From positions 7,795,886-7,859,885 of the forward strand of contig NC_083651.1 of assembly GCF_963576545.1 (NCBI RefSeq): a DNA stretch of 64,000 nucleotides, given 5' to 3'. Shown here piece by piece: positions 1 to 13,200 of this stretch. Made by a program: the position numbers and the translations under genes. The notes below the pieces were generated by a model. The model saw nothing but the letters and a program-made list of their open reading frames with translations. It was not told the DNA's origin and ran no database searches. The first letter of the stretch is position 1; each line of letters begins with the position of its first letter. Source of the stretch: Limanda limanda (Eukaryota > Chordata > Actinopteri > Pleuronectiformes > Pleuronectidae).

Positions 1-3000
1 AAATCACGGGCAGCAGAGGCCAAACCGAATTGAGATGCTCTACCATAGGAGGTGCAGTGGGACATACCAAGAACGTTTTTGAAAAATAATCGCGGTATCT
101 CAATTCCGGGTCTGCATCCTGTGGAGGCTGCATTGGAGGATTGATTGCATCACAGCGGCATGCGGCTAATGGAGGATCCTCCACCGCCCAATATCTCCCA
201 GTATTTATCATGAAACAAGACGTCCAGTGCTCGACTGCTAGCTTCAACTCAACCGAACCAAGGGGCTGAAAAAACTTGAATTGGGACACTGCTAGTTTGT
301 CAACAAAGTTCAATAAATCCTAGGAGAGATCTGGCCAGGGAGGGTCTGTCCATGGGAGCCTTCGTTGCTGGAAGGATGCATTTGGAAGAGCCTTTGAAAT
401 GGAACAGCCTAGTGCACAGTCTTCAAACGCAGCCACATTTTGGGTGAGATCACGAAAACTTCACATCTAAGCAACTGAAATAACAAAGTCAGGGTTAAGT
501 TTCTCGTCGTGCTCGGAGAAAACATGTTGAAAATGAAATAAAAGTTGATTGAAATCAGTTAAATGTCTCCTCTCATCACACCAACTGGTTTTCCACGTGT
601 CGTTCTACTTCCTGTCTCATGTCACGTCCAACTAACCCGTTTCCTGGATAACACGTGACTCGTGCTCTGACGTGTGCGTGGGAACGTGCGTTTGCATTTT
701 TGAAGAAGTCGAGTTCCTCTAATGTAACGTCACCGGACAGGACTCCAAACTATCAGAGCACACCTGAGTGAAGAGAACACTCTGACTCCCACCGCAGAAA
801 AGCCAAACTTAAACAAACTACAGAAAAAGGAAAAGTGTAGAGGAAGTGGTGTGCATGTGCAGTGAAGGTTTTAATGTCTCAATGCTCCCACAGAGTTCAC
901 AGTCGTCACCGTGGAGTTTTCGCAGCTTCAAGCACACATCAGGGAGGAATGAATCCTTCACTCAAATCCTGATGTGCCCCTCCCTCGTTCAAACCGAGCA
1001 CAAAAAGAACGTTCACACAACACCACCGCCCCTCGGTAGATGTGAGCAAAGCGTCCATGGATTGAATCATAAGAGTGTGATATGGCGTGACTGCAAACTG
1101 TGAGTTATGCTCAGATCTCTCCCAGACATCAAATGCTCTGGACATCCATCACTCAGCTGCTACATGACATTTACAGCCACTGATGTGTTCACTCCTTTGC
1201 CTTCGTTTCGGTGCTCGGAGCCGAGCACTGACACACACAACTGCAAATACACACTCCGAAAATAGAAACTCATAAACCCATAAAAGTTTATTAAATGTCC
1301 TGAATGGATTTACGATCGTAGCTTCAGAAAGTCCTTGGCCTTTTTTCTTCTCATTTTAAGTATTTCATCTGAAAGAAAAATAACTCAAAATCCAAAAAGT
1401 ACAGAAACACATACACACTGAAATACATGTGCATTTTCAGGATTTTACTATTTTATTTTTATATTTTTTTAAGATTTTTAGTTGTACAACATATCTAGAG
1501 TTCTTGTATGTACATTAGATACTGACACAATATAGTTCAAATTTTAAAAAAATCCAAAAATAAAATGAAATATCGGAACTCAAAATTATAAAATAACGAC
1601 AATATTTATATCAAAATTGTAAATTTTGGAACAAAATCCACACAGCCAGTTGATAATTACAACAAACGTCTTGTTGTTTCTTTACAACTCCACATAAGTT
1701 TACTTAAATATAATAGGTTTATGTGTTTAAGCTATCACAGACACAACAATTAATTTCACCTCTAATTTTTAAAGAGCTCAGAAGTTTCTATTTAAAATGT
1801 TTTACCTCAGAATTGTATTTATCTAATCTTCAACAGTTTTTTAACGAACCATCATTTTTATATCAGCCATTGAAACTCCAGTCTGTGTGGTGTTTTTCAC
1901 TGCTTCTCGTTTCTTATTTTGAATACACATTAGTTTAATTTAAGATTGTTATGTTTTTTAGATTTCTATCTGATTTAATTATTTACATATCTTTAAACAC
2001 ATCAGATAAAAAAAAAATGCCTTCAAAATATTAAGAAGGTCCTAAAATTTGATTGCGTTAAACACAATTGAAGAATATTTAGCTTTTTGTCTTGTGGGAG
2101 TCAAAATAACTCACCATCTATCCTGAGACCCTCGAGTCAGATAATCCAGTGTCTGAAACAAACAGCTCTTATCTTTGGCCCCTTTCAACCTATTGTTTTT
2201 CGCTGTTTAACCTATTTACTCTTCTCTGAAGTTGTATTGCTCCTTTGCTTTAACTATTGTGGGAGAAAACCTGCTAAGAACTGTTTTAAATTGAGTGTGG
2301 CCCCCAGCAGCAAACGCCTTTTCTCCTAACATTCCTTTGCTGTTTTTCCTGCAAAAAAACCCTGCATAACCACAAAAAAAAACCTGCAGCTCTATGATGG
2401 ACAGCCATCAGACTGGGCCTCGCTGCAGAGTCCAATGAAAGCCTGCGTGGATTTGCGACCCATGTCCCAGTCTGTATTTAGTCTGATAATAAACCTGGGA
2501 AAGACAGAGGTGGAGGAGCTCAGAGCCTCGCCAGGGCATGATAACACCTTGGCAATTCAACACACATGTGCTGCGGCGTGCTGGGCTGCTGCCCGAGGGT
2601 AGAGCCTCGGCCGGCATGTGGAAGAGGTTTTCCACTCAGCTGAACGTCCAGCACATCCAACACGGCGGCCCCAGAGCCAGATCTAACTCTGTGGTGTCAG
2701 GCATCCAGGCCAGCTGTGGATTAACACAATTTGCACCTCCTTTCGGTTCCAGGTAACACCCACACCTCCCCGCGGAGGTCCAGCTCGTCAGATTTAGCCC
2801 TTGGCTCCACCTTCACAGCCCTTTGTGTGAAAGCCAAAATAAAACACATGAATTCAGACACACACACACACACACACTGAAAGACAGACGTCTCTCAAGA
2901 AGCCAGGTTTTGTTACCAAAGATATTGCATTTACAAAGGGAAAATTCAATTCAAGCGCTGTAACGAAATAAGAGCGAGAGAATCTAATTTAGAATCACTG

Positions 3001-3820
3001 CACCCCACTGCTGTTTTAAAACGCTTGAACAACTTCTCAGGGCGTTTTGTTGCGTCCACGGCGAGCGGAGACACTGTGACATCGCCATCTATCCATCACT
3101 TGCATGGGAACCCTAACATAACAAGCTTGTGATATCAAAGCTCAGGACATCGGTGTTATATATATGTCAAGACCCTCAAAACACCTGTCCAAGTTCACAA
3201 GTCTGTTTGACAAGTCTGACATTTGGAGACAGAGCAAAAAAAAGTATCTATATTTTTCTATTTTCTTGTGTTTAATCTGGACTGATTCACTGGAGCTATA
3301 GTTGAGTGAATTTCAGACGTATCAGATACCAGCGGACCCGAGCCCTTGCTAAACTGTTCACTGGTTCTCACACTTATCTTATTGTGCTGCGAATCGCTCA
3401 CAGCCAGGTGTGACGACACTAAAGCCATTGAACACTATACCCATCGGTGTATCAATTGTGTCTCTTAAAAACTCCTCAAAGATTGTGAAAACACAGGCGT
3501 AGTCAAAAAAGTGTTGTTTTCAATTTATTTTCAACCGGCTCTCCAAGGTGCTTGTGGACATTTACAAGAACTACAAAACAAAATCATTTTAAATCAAACT
3601 GAGAGGAAAAACTCTTGTCTAATGCTCTCATGAGCTCTGACGTTACCTTCTCCGTAACTGGATTCAGACTCACCCCTCAAGAGCTTGAAGCTGCCCTTTT
3701 AAACCTTTAGCCCCTCCCACTGGGCTTAATTACTAACTCATACAAATTTATCTGCAAAACCAGGGCTTGAAACAAAAATAAGTTTACAATGTCGTCTTTA
3801 CATGTCACAAAATAAATCAT
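1..3820. other. Intergenic, no convincing gene
   Basis: I see no exon with plausible splice sites, no conserved protein and no RNA gene here. The open frames are short, overlap on both strands and resemble no family I know. The stretch 1380-2080 is very AT-rich. A short CA run lies near 2857-2878. The left edge (1-800) has moderately balanced base composition and could hold regulatory DNA of a gene further left, but nothing specific can be named. Confidence 0.5.
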
Positions 3821-3837
3821 CTTTAAACAAATCGAAT

Positions 3838-4400
3838 GACTTTTTTTTTGTTTTTTTCATTGTTTTTATTGCAGTTCTTTTTGTTTCCATTCAACAAACA
3901 AACAGTGTCTACAAAACTAGACACAAAACAAAACAAACACAAAACATACATGACAGCTCTTACATGAGGGATGAACATGTGGCATGATACAAGAGGTGTT
4001 GAATCTCACAGTACACTAATGTCGTTCAAGTCCACAGCAGTCCTTTTAATAGGGTGGATGAAAGGTCTGGACCGATATAGTCCAAAAATGGGCGCCACAC
4101 TCTGTACAACTGATCTACACTGTGATGTATGACGTTGGTAAGATATTCTAAAGGGATCAGTTCAAAAATTATTTTGCGCCAACCACAGACAGAAGGGACT
4201 TTGTCACTGATCCACTGCAAAAGAATATTTTTCCTAGCCGCAAATGTTAAAATATATCATAAAAACAATCTTTTGTTGACTGCAATTTTTAAACAGTCAC
4301 TTGGGAGACCTGGAATCAGGGATATGGGGTCCATTCCTATATTATTATGAAAAATTCTCTCTATTTCACTTATAACTTCAACCCAATATCTTTGAAGTTT
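3838..4400 (-). mobile_element. 5'-truncated LINE-1-like (L1/Tx1-type) retrotransposon
   Basis: Two copies of a 23-bp direct repeat (core AAACAAATCGAATGACTTTT) at 3822-3844 and 4398-4420 bracket the segment. This is the target-site duplication of a retrotransposed insertion. A T-rich run at 3841-3857 is the poly(A) tail of a minus-strand element. The minus-strand frame reads as the C-terminal end of an L1-type ORF2, with RYWVEVISEIERIF near 4395-4350 and YRVWRPFLDYIG near 4100-4075, both typical of fish L1 ORF2 tails. One in-frame TGA at about 4258-4260 breaks the frame, so the copy is dead. Everything 5' of this tail was lost at insertion. Confidence 0.8.
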
Positions 4401-4469
4401 AAACAAATCGAATGACTTTTATAAACAAAAAGGTATCAACCACAAACTGCAAAACTCTTATTAGTTACA

Positions 4470-4548
4470 AAAAATACAACCGGAAACTTTTTTTAAAAAC
4501 CGGAAGTTGTGCCCGGTTTGTTTCCTCTAACTTTACTCTGACGGCGAG
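4470..4548 (+). promoter_or_regulatory. TATA-less promoter with two ETS-type motifs
   Basis: Two GGAA cores lie in CCGGAA context, ACCGGAAA at 4479-4486 and CCGGAAGTT at 4500-4508, just upstream of a short exon with a consensus donor. CCGGAAG is the classical ETS/GABPA site of housekeeping TATA-less promoters. No TATA box is visible at the expected distance. The call rests on motif content and on the adjacent exon; transcription itself is inferred. Confidence 0.45.
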
Positions 4549-7238
4549 ATGAACCCGCAGTGTCCCTCAGCCGCTGGTAAGTATGTGTGTGTGTAACCCA
4601 GGTGCGGAGCTGACGAGTGTGCACCCTCGGTCGGCCCACCGCTAAACAGAGTAGATGATGGTTAGATGGTGATCAACTAGGAACTGTAACAGGAAGCGTG
4701 AAAATGTTTGAGTGTGTGTGCTTGGACCGCTGGTGGTCAGTGACGGGGCCGCTCCGTCACACAATTAAACAATCTGTGAAATAAGGAACCATCATTCCAA
4801 AGTTGTATTCATTAGAACTATGACAGTTTTCTTTGATTTTCAAATATGTGCCTGATTTAGAAATTAACTCATGATCTTACACCACCACTTAAGCACTGAT
4901 TACATTTACATGGACACCAATATTCAAACTGTTGACCCCATTGGGAATAAGGGCCTGGTCCCACATTTGCAAATGCAAAGCCAATATCGTTGAACTCCAC
5001 GCGACGCCACACTGCAATTTTTTCCACAGGCAGCAAATGTTCTGTCCGTTTCCTCGCTCGCAAAGATCAGAAGTGAACAGGAGGTGAGGGTTCGACATTG
5101 AAATGAGGAGGTATTTCTGATTATGACGTTTCCATGAGTTGCTAATAGAACATTCCATTCATATTCCTGTTTACATGTTACAGATCTGATTATGACACAC
5201 AGCTATGACTTCTTTACACTCGGACCTGAGGCATGTGTCGTCAAGCAGTTGGTGACTCTTGAACGTCGACCTCTCAAAATGCTGTGCAAATTCCAACAGA
5301 GCATTAGGCCTCTATGGAGGCCGCCATGTTCCTTGTAGTAGCCCAAACTGGACAAACTAAACCCCCTTTGTGTTTTGTTTGAAAACAGAGGTTCCACATG
5401 TAGGGGAGGATGAGGTTAGGGGTGTTCAGCTGCAACGTGAAACTTTATGTCACTAAATTTAACACACTGCAACATTAAACAACAAAATTCAGGAAAAAGT
5501 ACTTGTCAATCAATTTCTAATTACATTCAAATAAGTTACTATCGCAACCACGGTGAGGGCGGCAGAAAAATGTAGCTAAATTCACACGTTAATCAGAAAA
5601 TACACAAGCTTATTTAAGTATTTTTAAAACAAAACTTTAAACATGAATCAAGACGAATCAGTCATGTGATCATTGACCTTTAGAAACATTTTCAGACATG
5701 GAGACTAGATTTTGTCTGATGCTTTACATGTGATGGACTCTTTATAAATTGTGTATAAAATAAACTCATAAACTAAACTTATCTGAGTTGGAAAAAGTCT
5801 TTATTATTTTTAGACTCCTGACCTGTGAGTGCAAACTCCAGCTCTGTGGAAAACAAGGCAATGAGTAGCCCAACAAAAATCTGATCTACTGTTAGCTTTG
5901 TACAGTGAGGATTCATTATTAACCAGGGTGAAAACTTATTTTGCATTAGACAAATATTGACTGAACGGCTTGGACAAACTCACGCAGACAAAATACCTTC
6001 AGGTGGGAAGGAAGGGAAGATCACATGAGGGAGAAACGAAAGGAATAAAGGACAAATTGGTTATATGGACGGGGATGAAGGTGGATTGAAAAAAGTGGGA
6101 GGAAGTAGAGACAGAAGGAGGACGGGACAACAAACCATTGACCTGCAGCTTTTGGTGTGTTTTTGGCACAAAGAGAGGCCGGGGTTCAGAGTGCTGACGT
6201 GACGGCTTATAGCTGGTGCAGCGCCACCGAGGGAGGAGCGTCACACTGTGAGGGAGGGGTGGGGGGGTGGAAGGTCGTACAGGGGGGGTCAGGTGGGCCG
6301 GGGGGGCTGCCCTCTGACATGACCCTGTCACATGAGAAGGGAGCCAACACGCACTGTAAGCTGGACAAGCAGCTGACTTTAAGGTAAGACAATGATTTCA
6401 TCCCCTTCACTGTCTTTTATTTACACTTTGCTGAATTCTACTTATCAGCTTATTTTACCTTTTTCAGCCAAATGTAGACACCTATAGGTTTTTTTTTTCT
6501 TCCAGATATTTTAATGGCAGCAACAAGGTGTCAGGTTGTGTTTATTTCCTGGGGATGAGACAAGGTCCGGGCTAACTAAAGGCCCATGTTGAACTAATAA
6601 TCTATAACAGAAGCCGATTAGATCCTACCCTTGTTTTTTTGCATTTCACACTAAATGTCAAACACCAGGTATTCTAGAAACTCACCTGGACAATGTGCTC
6701 TCAGCAGCCATTCAATGAACAGGACAGAGCTCTCATTCACCACACACATCCAGCCACACTGGAAAAAACGCTTTTACTCACAGTAAATAAACCAATTTTA
6801 TTAAAGTTAGAAAAAAAAGATTTTGTAGCTGTGTAGTCTGGTGGAACTATAAAGATTGTAAAAATATACTGCAATTTTCAAACAACACGTTTTATTTGCT
6901 TTAATTGTATCTATTCATAGTTTTGCAAATGTTTAAGTACAAAGATGTAATGGAACGTATAATTGCAAATATGTCAAATATTGTTACTTACTTTTGAAAA
7001 CTCACATTGGCCTTCTTATTAGTCTTTCTTAAGTTAAAGAAATATAGGGAAAAAAAACAATTCTAGTTTAAATATTAAAAGAAAAGAAAAGCAGGTTGGT
7101 AGAGTTACAGTGTTGTGGAGTGTGGAGTGCGGTGTCTTGTTTACTACAGTAAATATTACTACAGATAGTATTACTACATAACCTACTAACTACAGACATC
7201 TATGGTTTTTCTATAAAGTTTTTAGTAGCTGCAGTACT

Positions 7239-7290
<52 letters not shown>

Positions 7291-8209
7291 CTGAAGCTTG
7301 TGTTTACCTGCTTTACAGATGTTGAGTGTCTCTTTAAGAACAGACGTCAGTCTTTCAGATTCAGTCAGTGTTGTACTGCCCTCAAGTGTTCACAGATGCA
7401 AACTTATACAACAGGATTTGTGCTGGAGAGATGCATTTATTTGATTTGGTCCCATTGAGATACAACATCTCTTCTCTCAGGAGTCATGGTCAAGATGGGC
7501 AGCAATGAAATAAAAAGTTTAAACTATGAATACAAGAATAACAGATTCTAACACAGAACAAAGTCAATGGTAAAAAAAAAAACACTATTATACTATAGAA
7601 TTACTTATTGCAGCAGTAATCAAATTCAACAACTTATTACTTTTTTTATTTAGTTTATCAGATATAATATGAGACAATGGCTATCACAAATGTGTGTCAA
7701 AATCCAAGGCTTATATAAATATATAATATGGTAGTAGTAGAAGTAGCAGTAGTAGTAGAAGTAATAGTGGTAGCGGTGTTGGTTAAAACAGTGTTTATCA
7801 TTTTACAACCTGAAACTCTTACAGTATCTAGAGGAAGCTCCACAAGTAGTGTTTGTATTATAATGAATATATGAAATATTTGTGATAGTAGCAGCTTCTA
7901 ACTTTAGCAGTAGTGGTACTCCCATGAGTAATATAGTTGTGTACTATATTCTCTGTTTTTGTGATGGTTGCAGTGTAATGTTTGCAGTAATAGTACCACC
8001 AGTACTGGAGGTAGTAGCAGCACTATTAGCAGTAGAAGCAGTAGCAATGGTCTTAATGGTCAAAGTAGTAGTATTACTCTCAGTACTGGAAGTATCAGCA
8101 GTAGAGTATCTGTATAGTCTGCAGTGGTGATGTAACTCCCTGTGTTTTATTCTCAGGTAATGATTCTGACGAGAGGGAAAATCTACTGAGTGAGAATGAA
8201 CATTTGTAA
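4549..8209 (+). CDS. Putative two-exon micropeptide / upstream ORF, 26 aa
   Basis: Exon 4549-4576 begins with ATG and ends in the strong donor GTAAGTATG. Exon 8157-8212 begins after TTTTATTCTCAG and ends at donor GTGAGTAA. They join in phase 1 to give a 26-residue ORF that starts MNPQCPSAA, continues GNDSDERENLLSENEHL and stops at TAA 8207-8209. The product is acidic and hydrophilic, with no signal peptide or membrane segment. Because the second exon also ends in a donor, the transcript continues 3', and the next recognisable acceptor is that of the hao2 start exon at 10184. It may therefore be an upstream ORF in a hao2 leader, or a separate small gene. I do not recognise the peptide. The splice prediction is by eye; translation is inference. 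Confidence 0.35.
6319..6384 (+). other. Possible alternative first exon (unsupported by homology)
   Basis: A frame starting with ATG at 6319 (MTLSHEKGANTHC...) runs into a consensus donor, TTTAAG|GTAAGACA, at about 6384/6385. The upstream 6230-6310 segment is G-rich. This is the pattern of an alternative promoter and first exon for the transcript leading to hao2, but no matching protein family or TATA box supports it. Confidence 0.15.
7240..7287. repeat. (CA)n microsatellite
   Basis: A pure CA dinucleotide run of about 24 units in intergenic or intronic DNA upstream of hao2. It is probably length-polymorphic. Confidence 0.95.
7726..8110. repeat. Degenerate trinucleotide (AGT/GTA/GCA) low-complexity tract
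   Basis: The stretch is built largely from GTA, AGT and AGC triplets, densest at 7726-7775 and again at 7980-8100. The open frame across it (Val/Ala/Leu-rich) is a by-product of the triplet repeat. It ends just before the acceptor of the exon at 8157. Confidence 0.7.
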
Positions 8210-8239
8210 TCGGTGAGTAAACTCAACTAAAACACAACA

Positions 8240-8851
8240 AATGTGCGTGGCCATATGTAAACTACTGTATGTACTGTATTTGTTCATATGTAGGATTGTG
8301 TGACAGAAGCGTGTAATGTTTGTACTGTATGTGTTAGCATGTAGGATTGTGTGTACGGAGCGTGTAAATGTGTGTGGCCATACTTACACTACTGTATGTA
8401 TTGTATTTGTTAGCATGTAGGATTGTGTGTACGGAGCGTGTAAATGTGCGTGGCCATACTTACACTACTGTATGTGCTGTATTTGTTAGCATGTAGGATT
8501 GTGTGTACGGAGAGTGTAAATGTGCGTGGCCATACTTACAATACTGTATGTATTGTATTTATTAGCATGTAGGATTGTGTGTACGGAGTGTGTAAATGTG
8601 AATGGCCATACTTACACTACTGTACGTATTGTAGTTGTTAGCATGTAGGATTGTGTGTACGGAGAGTGTAAATGTGCGTGGCCATACTTACACTACTGTA
8701 TGTGCTGTATTTGTTAGCATGTAGGATTGTGTGTACGGAGAGTGTAAATGTGCGTGGCCATACTTACACTACTGTATGTATTGTATTTGTTAGCATGTAG
8801 GATTGTGTGTAGGGAGAGTGTAAATGTGCGTGGCCATACTTACACTACTGT
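8240..8851 (+). repeat. Minisatellite with exact 76-bp period
   Basis: The marker GTGGCCATACTTACACTACTG recurs with GGCCA near 8376, 8452, 8528, 8604, 8680, 8756 and 8832, exactly 76 bp apart. An earlier divergent unit near 8249 is 127 bp from the next one. Each unit also contains a TGTACTGTATTTGTTAGCATG-like block and GTGTGTACGGAG. Units differ by only a few substitutions, which indicates recent amplification. Because 76 is not a multiple of 3, no long frame is preserved. It lies in the intron directly after the exon ending at 8212. Confidence 0.93.
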
Positions 8852-9499
8852 ATTACCACGCTGCCCTGTGTCAGACACCTCTTGTCCTCACTATAGCTGC
8901 AGTCACCATCAGCACATTTCCAGCTTGTGGAAACACAATAAGAGCAGGGGTCACCCTCGGGTCACATTCACTGTCACTGGCTTTTATAGTGGCTCTATGA
9001 AAGTTTGATTCTGTGCCGACACAAAAGCAACCAAGTCGACACAAGGACTCACACACACACACCAGGATTTAAACTTGTTAAAAGGTCCACATTGACAAAA
9101 GTAAAATAATCATTTAAGTTGCTCTGCTTGAGGCTTGACGGATTGGTTTGTTGGCCACGTGATGGTTCCACATTTGCTGAGGGGTGTTTGAGTTTGAGGG
9201 GTGATGTCGCAGCTCCAGTCGTCTGTGGAGGATGTGTCACATGAGAGGGACGGACTTTGTTTATGACGGATCGATCGTTTCGGGGTAAGTCTTGATGGCG
9301 TTGTCTGTTGGTGCCCGTAGCATTCTTGTCTCACATGCAAAGGGACAGATCCTGTTTGACACTGGAGGAGAGACGACAGTTTGGGATAAACAAAAACAAC
9401 TGACTCTGTGTAACAAGAGGGAGTTTACTTTATTGATATGATCAAAATATATTGTGGATATTTAAATCAATATTTTAAGTGAACCATCATTATAAGGCC

Positions 9500-10025
9500 T
9501 GTGCATGGGGTGAAATGTATCTTGGAGGAGGTTGTGTTTTTAATGGTGTTTGTCTGACTTTTAGCAGGATTATGCCAAAACAGCATTACGTTTTATTAAA
9601 TTTACCGGAATGGGACATAGAAGAACCCGTTAAATTCCTAAGTGGATCTTAATGAAAAAAATCTGCCATTTATGAGTGTGTACAATTTGGTGCAGTTCCC
9701 TAAAAATCCAGATCTAATGAAGTTAAATGTGTTTTCATAAGGAAAGTGTTGGAGTTGTGGTTTCAACCATGTCCATGTGTTGGTTTGTTATTCAGCAGGA
9801 TAACACAAAAATTGCAAGATGGATTACCACAAAACTTGATGGAAGGATGCGGTACAGGTCAGGGAATGACGTGGCATTACATTTTCCAGGAATTGATTTT
9901 AAGACGAGGTGTTTTTTTGACTTTTTACCTTGATTTCGCAGAGAATACTTCACGGCTCTAGATGCAAAAAAGACATGTTTAGGGAACTGATATTTGTGAG
10001 TATGTACAAGTTGGTGCAGCTCCAA
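9500..10025 (+). repeat. Dispersed teleost repeat, two diverged tandem copies
   Basis: Two related segments (about 9520-9740 and 9745-10025) share motifs such as AGCAGGAT(T/A)A, GGTGCAG(T/C)TCC and TTTGTGAGTATGTAC. A related reverse-oriented copy lies at 23610-23835 and a related fragment at 17330-17515. The pattern (CAGCAGGATTACGC, ACTTGGTGGA) is one I recognise as a common non-coding interspersed repeat in fish genomes. I cannot assign its family from sequence alone. Confidence 0.6.
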
Positions 10026-10205
10026 TAACAATCTGGAGAGTGAATTTAAATGTCTGGCTGTTGGGACTTGTCAGAGAAATGCGCTCTATTGTGTGCCATA
10101 GTTTGTATATTGTAAATTTTGTTCTTGTCAATGTTAATAAGCTTGAGACTGAAGATGTTGTGATCTATGTCCCCCCCCAACAGAGAGGGGGGTCGCTGTG
10201 CAGAG

Positions 10206-13200
10206 ATGGCAATGGTATGCCTGACAGATTTTGAGGAGTATGCCAAGGAGCATCTCTCAAAGGCCACCTGGGATTACTACGCAGCCGGAGCAGACGAATG
10301 CTGCACCAGGGACGACAATCTGCTGGCTTATAAAAGGTACAGTTTACAGTTTCATCACAAATACACAAAATCAGTGCATCAACAGTCCCTTTTAATACTC
10401 GGATACTTGTATTTATGGTAACATGCCGGGTCATCTCTACACAGCGCAGAGAGTAAACAGGATTTTTATTGACAGCTTTAGTGCCATCAGTGTCACTGTA
10501 ACTCATTGACACATACTGACATGCTGAATAAAGTACTTCACATCTAGAGGTTGACATGATTAGTGTTTCAACTCCTGGTCGTACGAGGACGCAGCTTGTA
10601 AAAGATCGTAAATCAAAGTTTTTGTGGACTGTAATCTGCTGTAATTAATTTCAGTTGAAACAGTTTTTTTACGTGTGGTTTTAATTCCTCCTAATCACAA
10701 ACAGACACTTATATTCCCCCGGAGCTTAGGCAGTGTTGTTGTCCCAGCTCCTTTATGAAGACTAATGATCTGTTTTGAAAGTTGTTACCAATGGGACAAA
10801 GTTATTTTTGTATCTCCTCAATGTTTTTCCTTTGCGTGTCTCCTCATGCATTCCTCTCAGCTCTGCTCATGTCTTTCTGAAAACGTATAGACAGTGCTTT
10901 TCCTCTCTGCGATGATGTGTACATTCATGTTTTTGCTACAACAAACCTGTTACCAAGGATTTATTCGCCGGTGCATTTGGCGTCAGGTTGGAATTTCTGT
11001 CTCCCAGTAGGAATAAAGGTTGGGTTGTGTCCTGGAAAGATGATGTTACCTCCGAGGTTTGGGAAAACAGAATCACAGCTTCTCCTGATTCCAAGAAATA
11101 TGGTTTGTCTCAGAAAAACAGCAGGTTATCATTACAATAAGAATTTACCTTCGATAGACTCTCTTTGACTTATATATAGACTTATATAATATTAGATAAT
11201 GTTCTTGCAATGCTGTATCAATATTCTGGTTTAGTTCCATCACAGTTCAAGACTTTTTTTCTCTCCAAATGAGAAAACTGAGGTAGACAGTCAGTTTAAT
11301 AGACTTTTACTTTACGTAATTATATATTTTGAGTTTTTAAACATAACAATGTCATGAAGTCATTCTCATAGATATGTGCCATTTTATAACATAACACATA
11401 TGAGACGATATAAACGTCCCTACCATTGGAGACATATATGATTCATACAGCTTTCATTTAAATAGCCACGTAATATCATTTATCAGGCCACAAATTATTT
11501 AGATCAATGATATCTATGGTTTCAGCTGTTCAAATTGTAAAATTAGGTCATTTTGTGTGACTGCATTGGCGTGAACTGAATTATCTTTGGTTTGTGTTTG
11601 TTAAGTAAAGTAAAGCAAAGCATTTGAATAATTGAACTAATCAAACAATCGACTAAATAATCTGTACATTAATCAATCATAAATGCAATAATTATAATCC
11701 TCAACCTTCTGCGGATCTTAAGCTGGTCAAAAGATGCTTTTCCTACAAATTCCCCACAGTGTAGTTTTCAACCGAGTGAACACCACCATCTACCTGAACT
11801 TTCACCCCCTTCATCATGTTAATATCGCATGTTCATCTGCTCTCCAAACCCAGGATCCGTCTGAGGCCTCGGATCTTGCGGGACGTGTCGGTGAGCGACA
11901 CCCGGACCACCGTGCAGGGGACAGAAATCAGTTTTCCAGTGGGCATCGCACCGACGGCCTTCCACTGCCTGGCCTGGCATGAGGGAGAGGTGGCCACAGC
12001 TCGGGGTGAGGACGGTGTTTCTGTGTTTGTGGGTCAGCGAGGAGCATCTCTTCATTTGAATTGAACTGATACGTTGAAGATTTAATAGAGGAGCCCTTGC
12101 TTAATTTAGTTTGAGTTACAGTTTTTGGTTCCAAACATGATGAAACCATTTCTCAAATGGAAAAGATCATGAGATTGTGTTTATCTATAACTATTATCCA
12201 GTAATAACGTAGCATACATAGCCAACACTAGATGGAAGCATATGACTGAAATAAAGGCCGACATGTTGTACAGGACACAAAATCATTTCCTCATTTAATA
12301 TTAAACTGAACTGGGCTTTCAATAATTGAGTTGATTAATAAATGCAGTGCAGATGCACTTTTTATACACTCATAGTATATTATATTACCTATTGTATAGT
12401 CAAATACTTATATTTATACCTCTACTATATATCATATATTATATCATGCTCTCTGTATATTCTTTGTGTATATAAGTCTATATACACATATTTATACATG
12501 TGTACATGTTATAATTATAATTATTATTATTATATTATTACTACTATTATTATTATATATACTGTTGCTGCCATTGTTACTATATACTGCTATTATATTG
12601 GTATAATTACTATCATATATAAATATATATTATGTTATATTATATACTATATATACTGTACTATTTTTATATACTGTCTAACAATAACATTACCATCATA
12701 TCATCAGTACTATTACCATCATCTTGCCACTGCACCTTATCTACCTATTTATCTTGTGTTTCTGTTTTTTATTCTTTCTACCTCAATATTTTTTATTTTA
12801 TTGTATTGTATTTTATTGTATTCAAATATACCGGCTGCTATGACAACTTAATTTCCCTTCGGAGATGAATAAAGTACTCTATCTATCTATCTATTTATCT
12901 TTTGTGGATCTTCTCAGAGAACCCAAAGGGTTTTTAGATCTACATATCAAGTCATTGACCACTTCTCATCTTTCTCCACACAGCCACGGAGGCCCTGAAC
13001 ACCTGCTACATCACCAGCACCTACTCCACCTGCTCGGTGGAGGAGATCGTGGCAGCTGCACCGAGCGGATACCGCTGGTTCCAGCTGTACGTGTACCGGG
13101 ACCGGAAGCTCTCAGAGCAGATAGTGCACCGTGTGGAGGCGCTGGGATACAAGGCCCTGGTCCTCACCGTCGATGTGCCCTACACCGGGAAGCGCCGCAA

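Noticed and set aside
7882..8130. Val/Ala/Leu-rich 82-codon frame resembling a membrane protein
   Set aside because: It arises from degenerate GTA/GCA triplet repeats. There is no splice or promoter support, and the acceptor of a different frame follows.
12342..12851. 169-codon Tyr/Ile-rich open frame on the plus strand
   Set aside because: It is a product of TAT/ATT low-complexity DNA in hao2 intron 2, next to a LINE-type tail. It has no protein-like composition.
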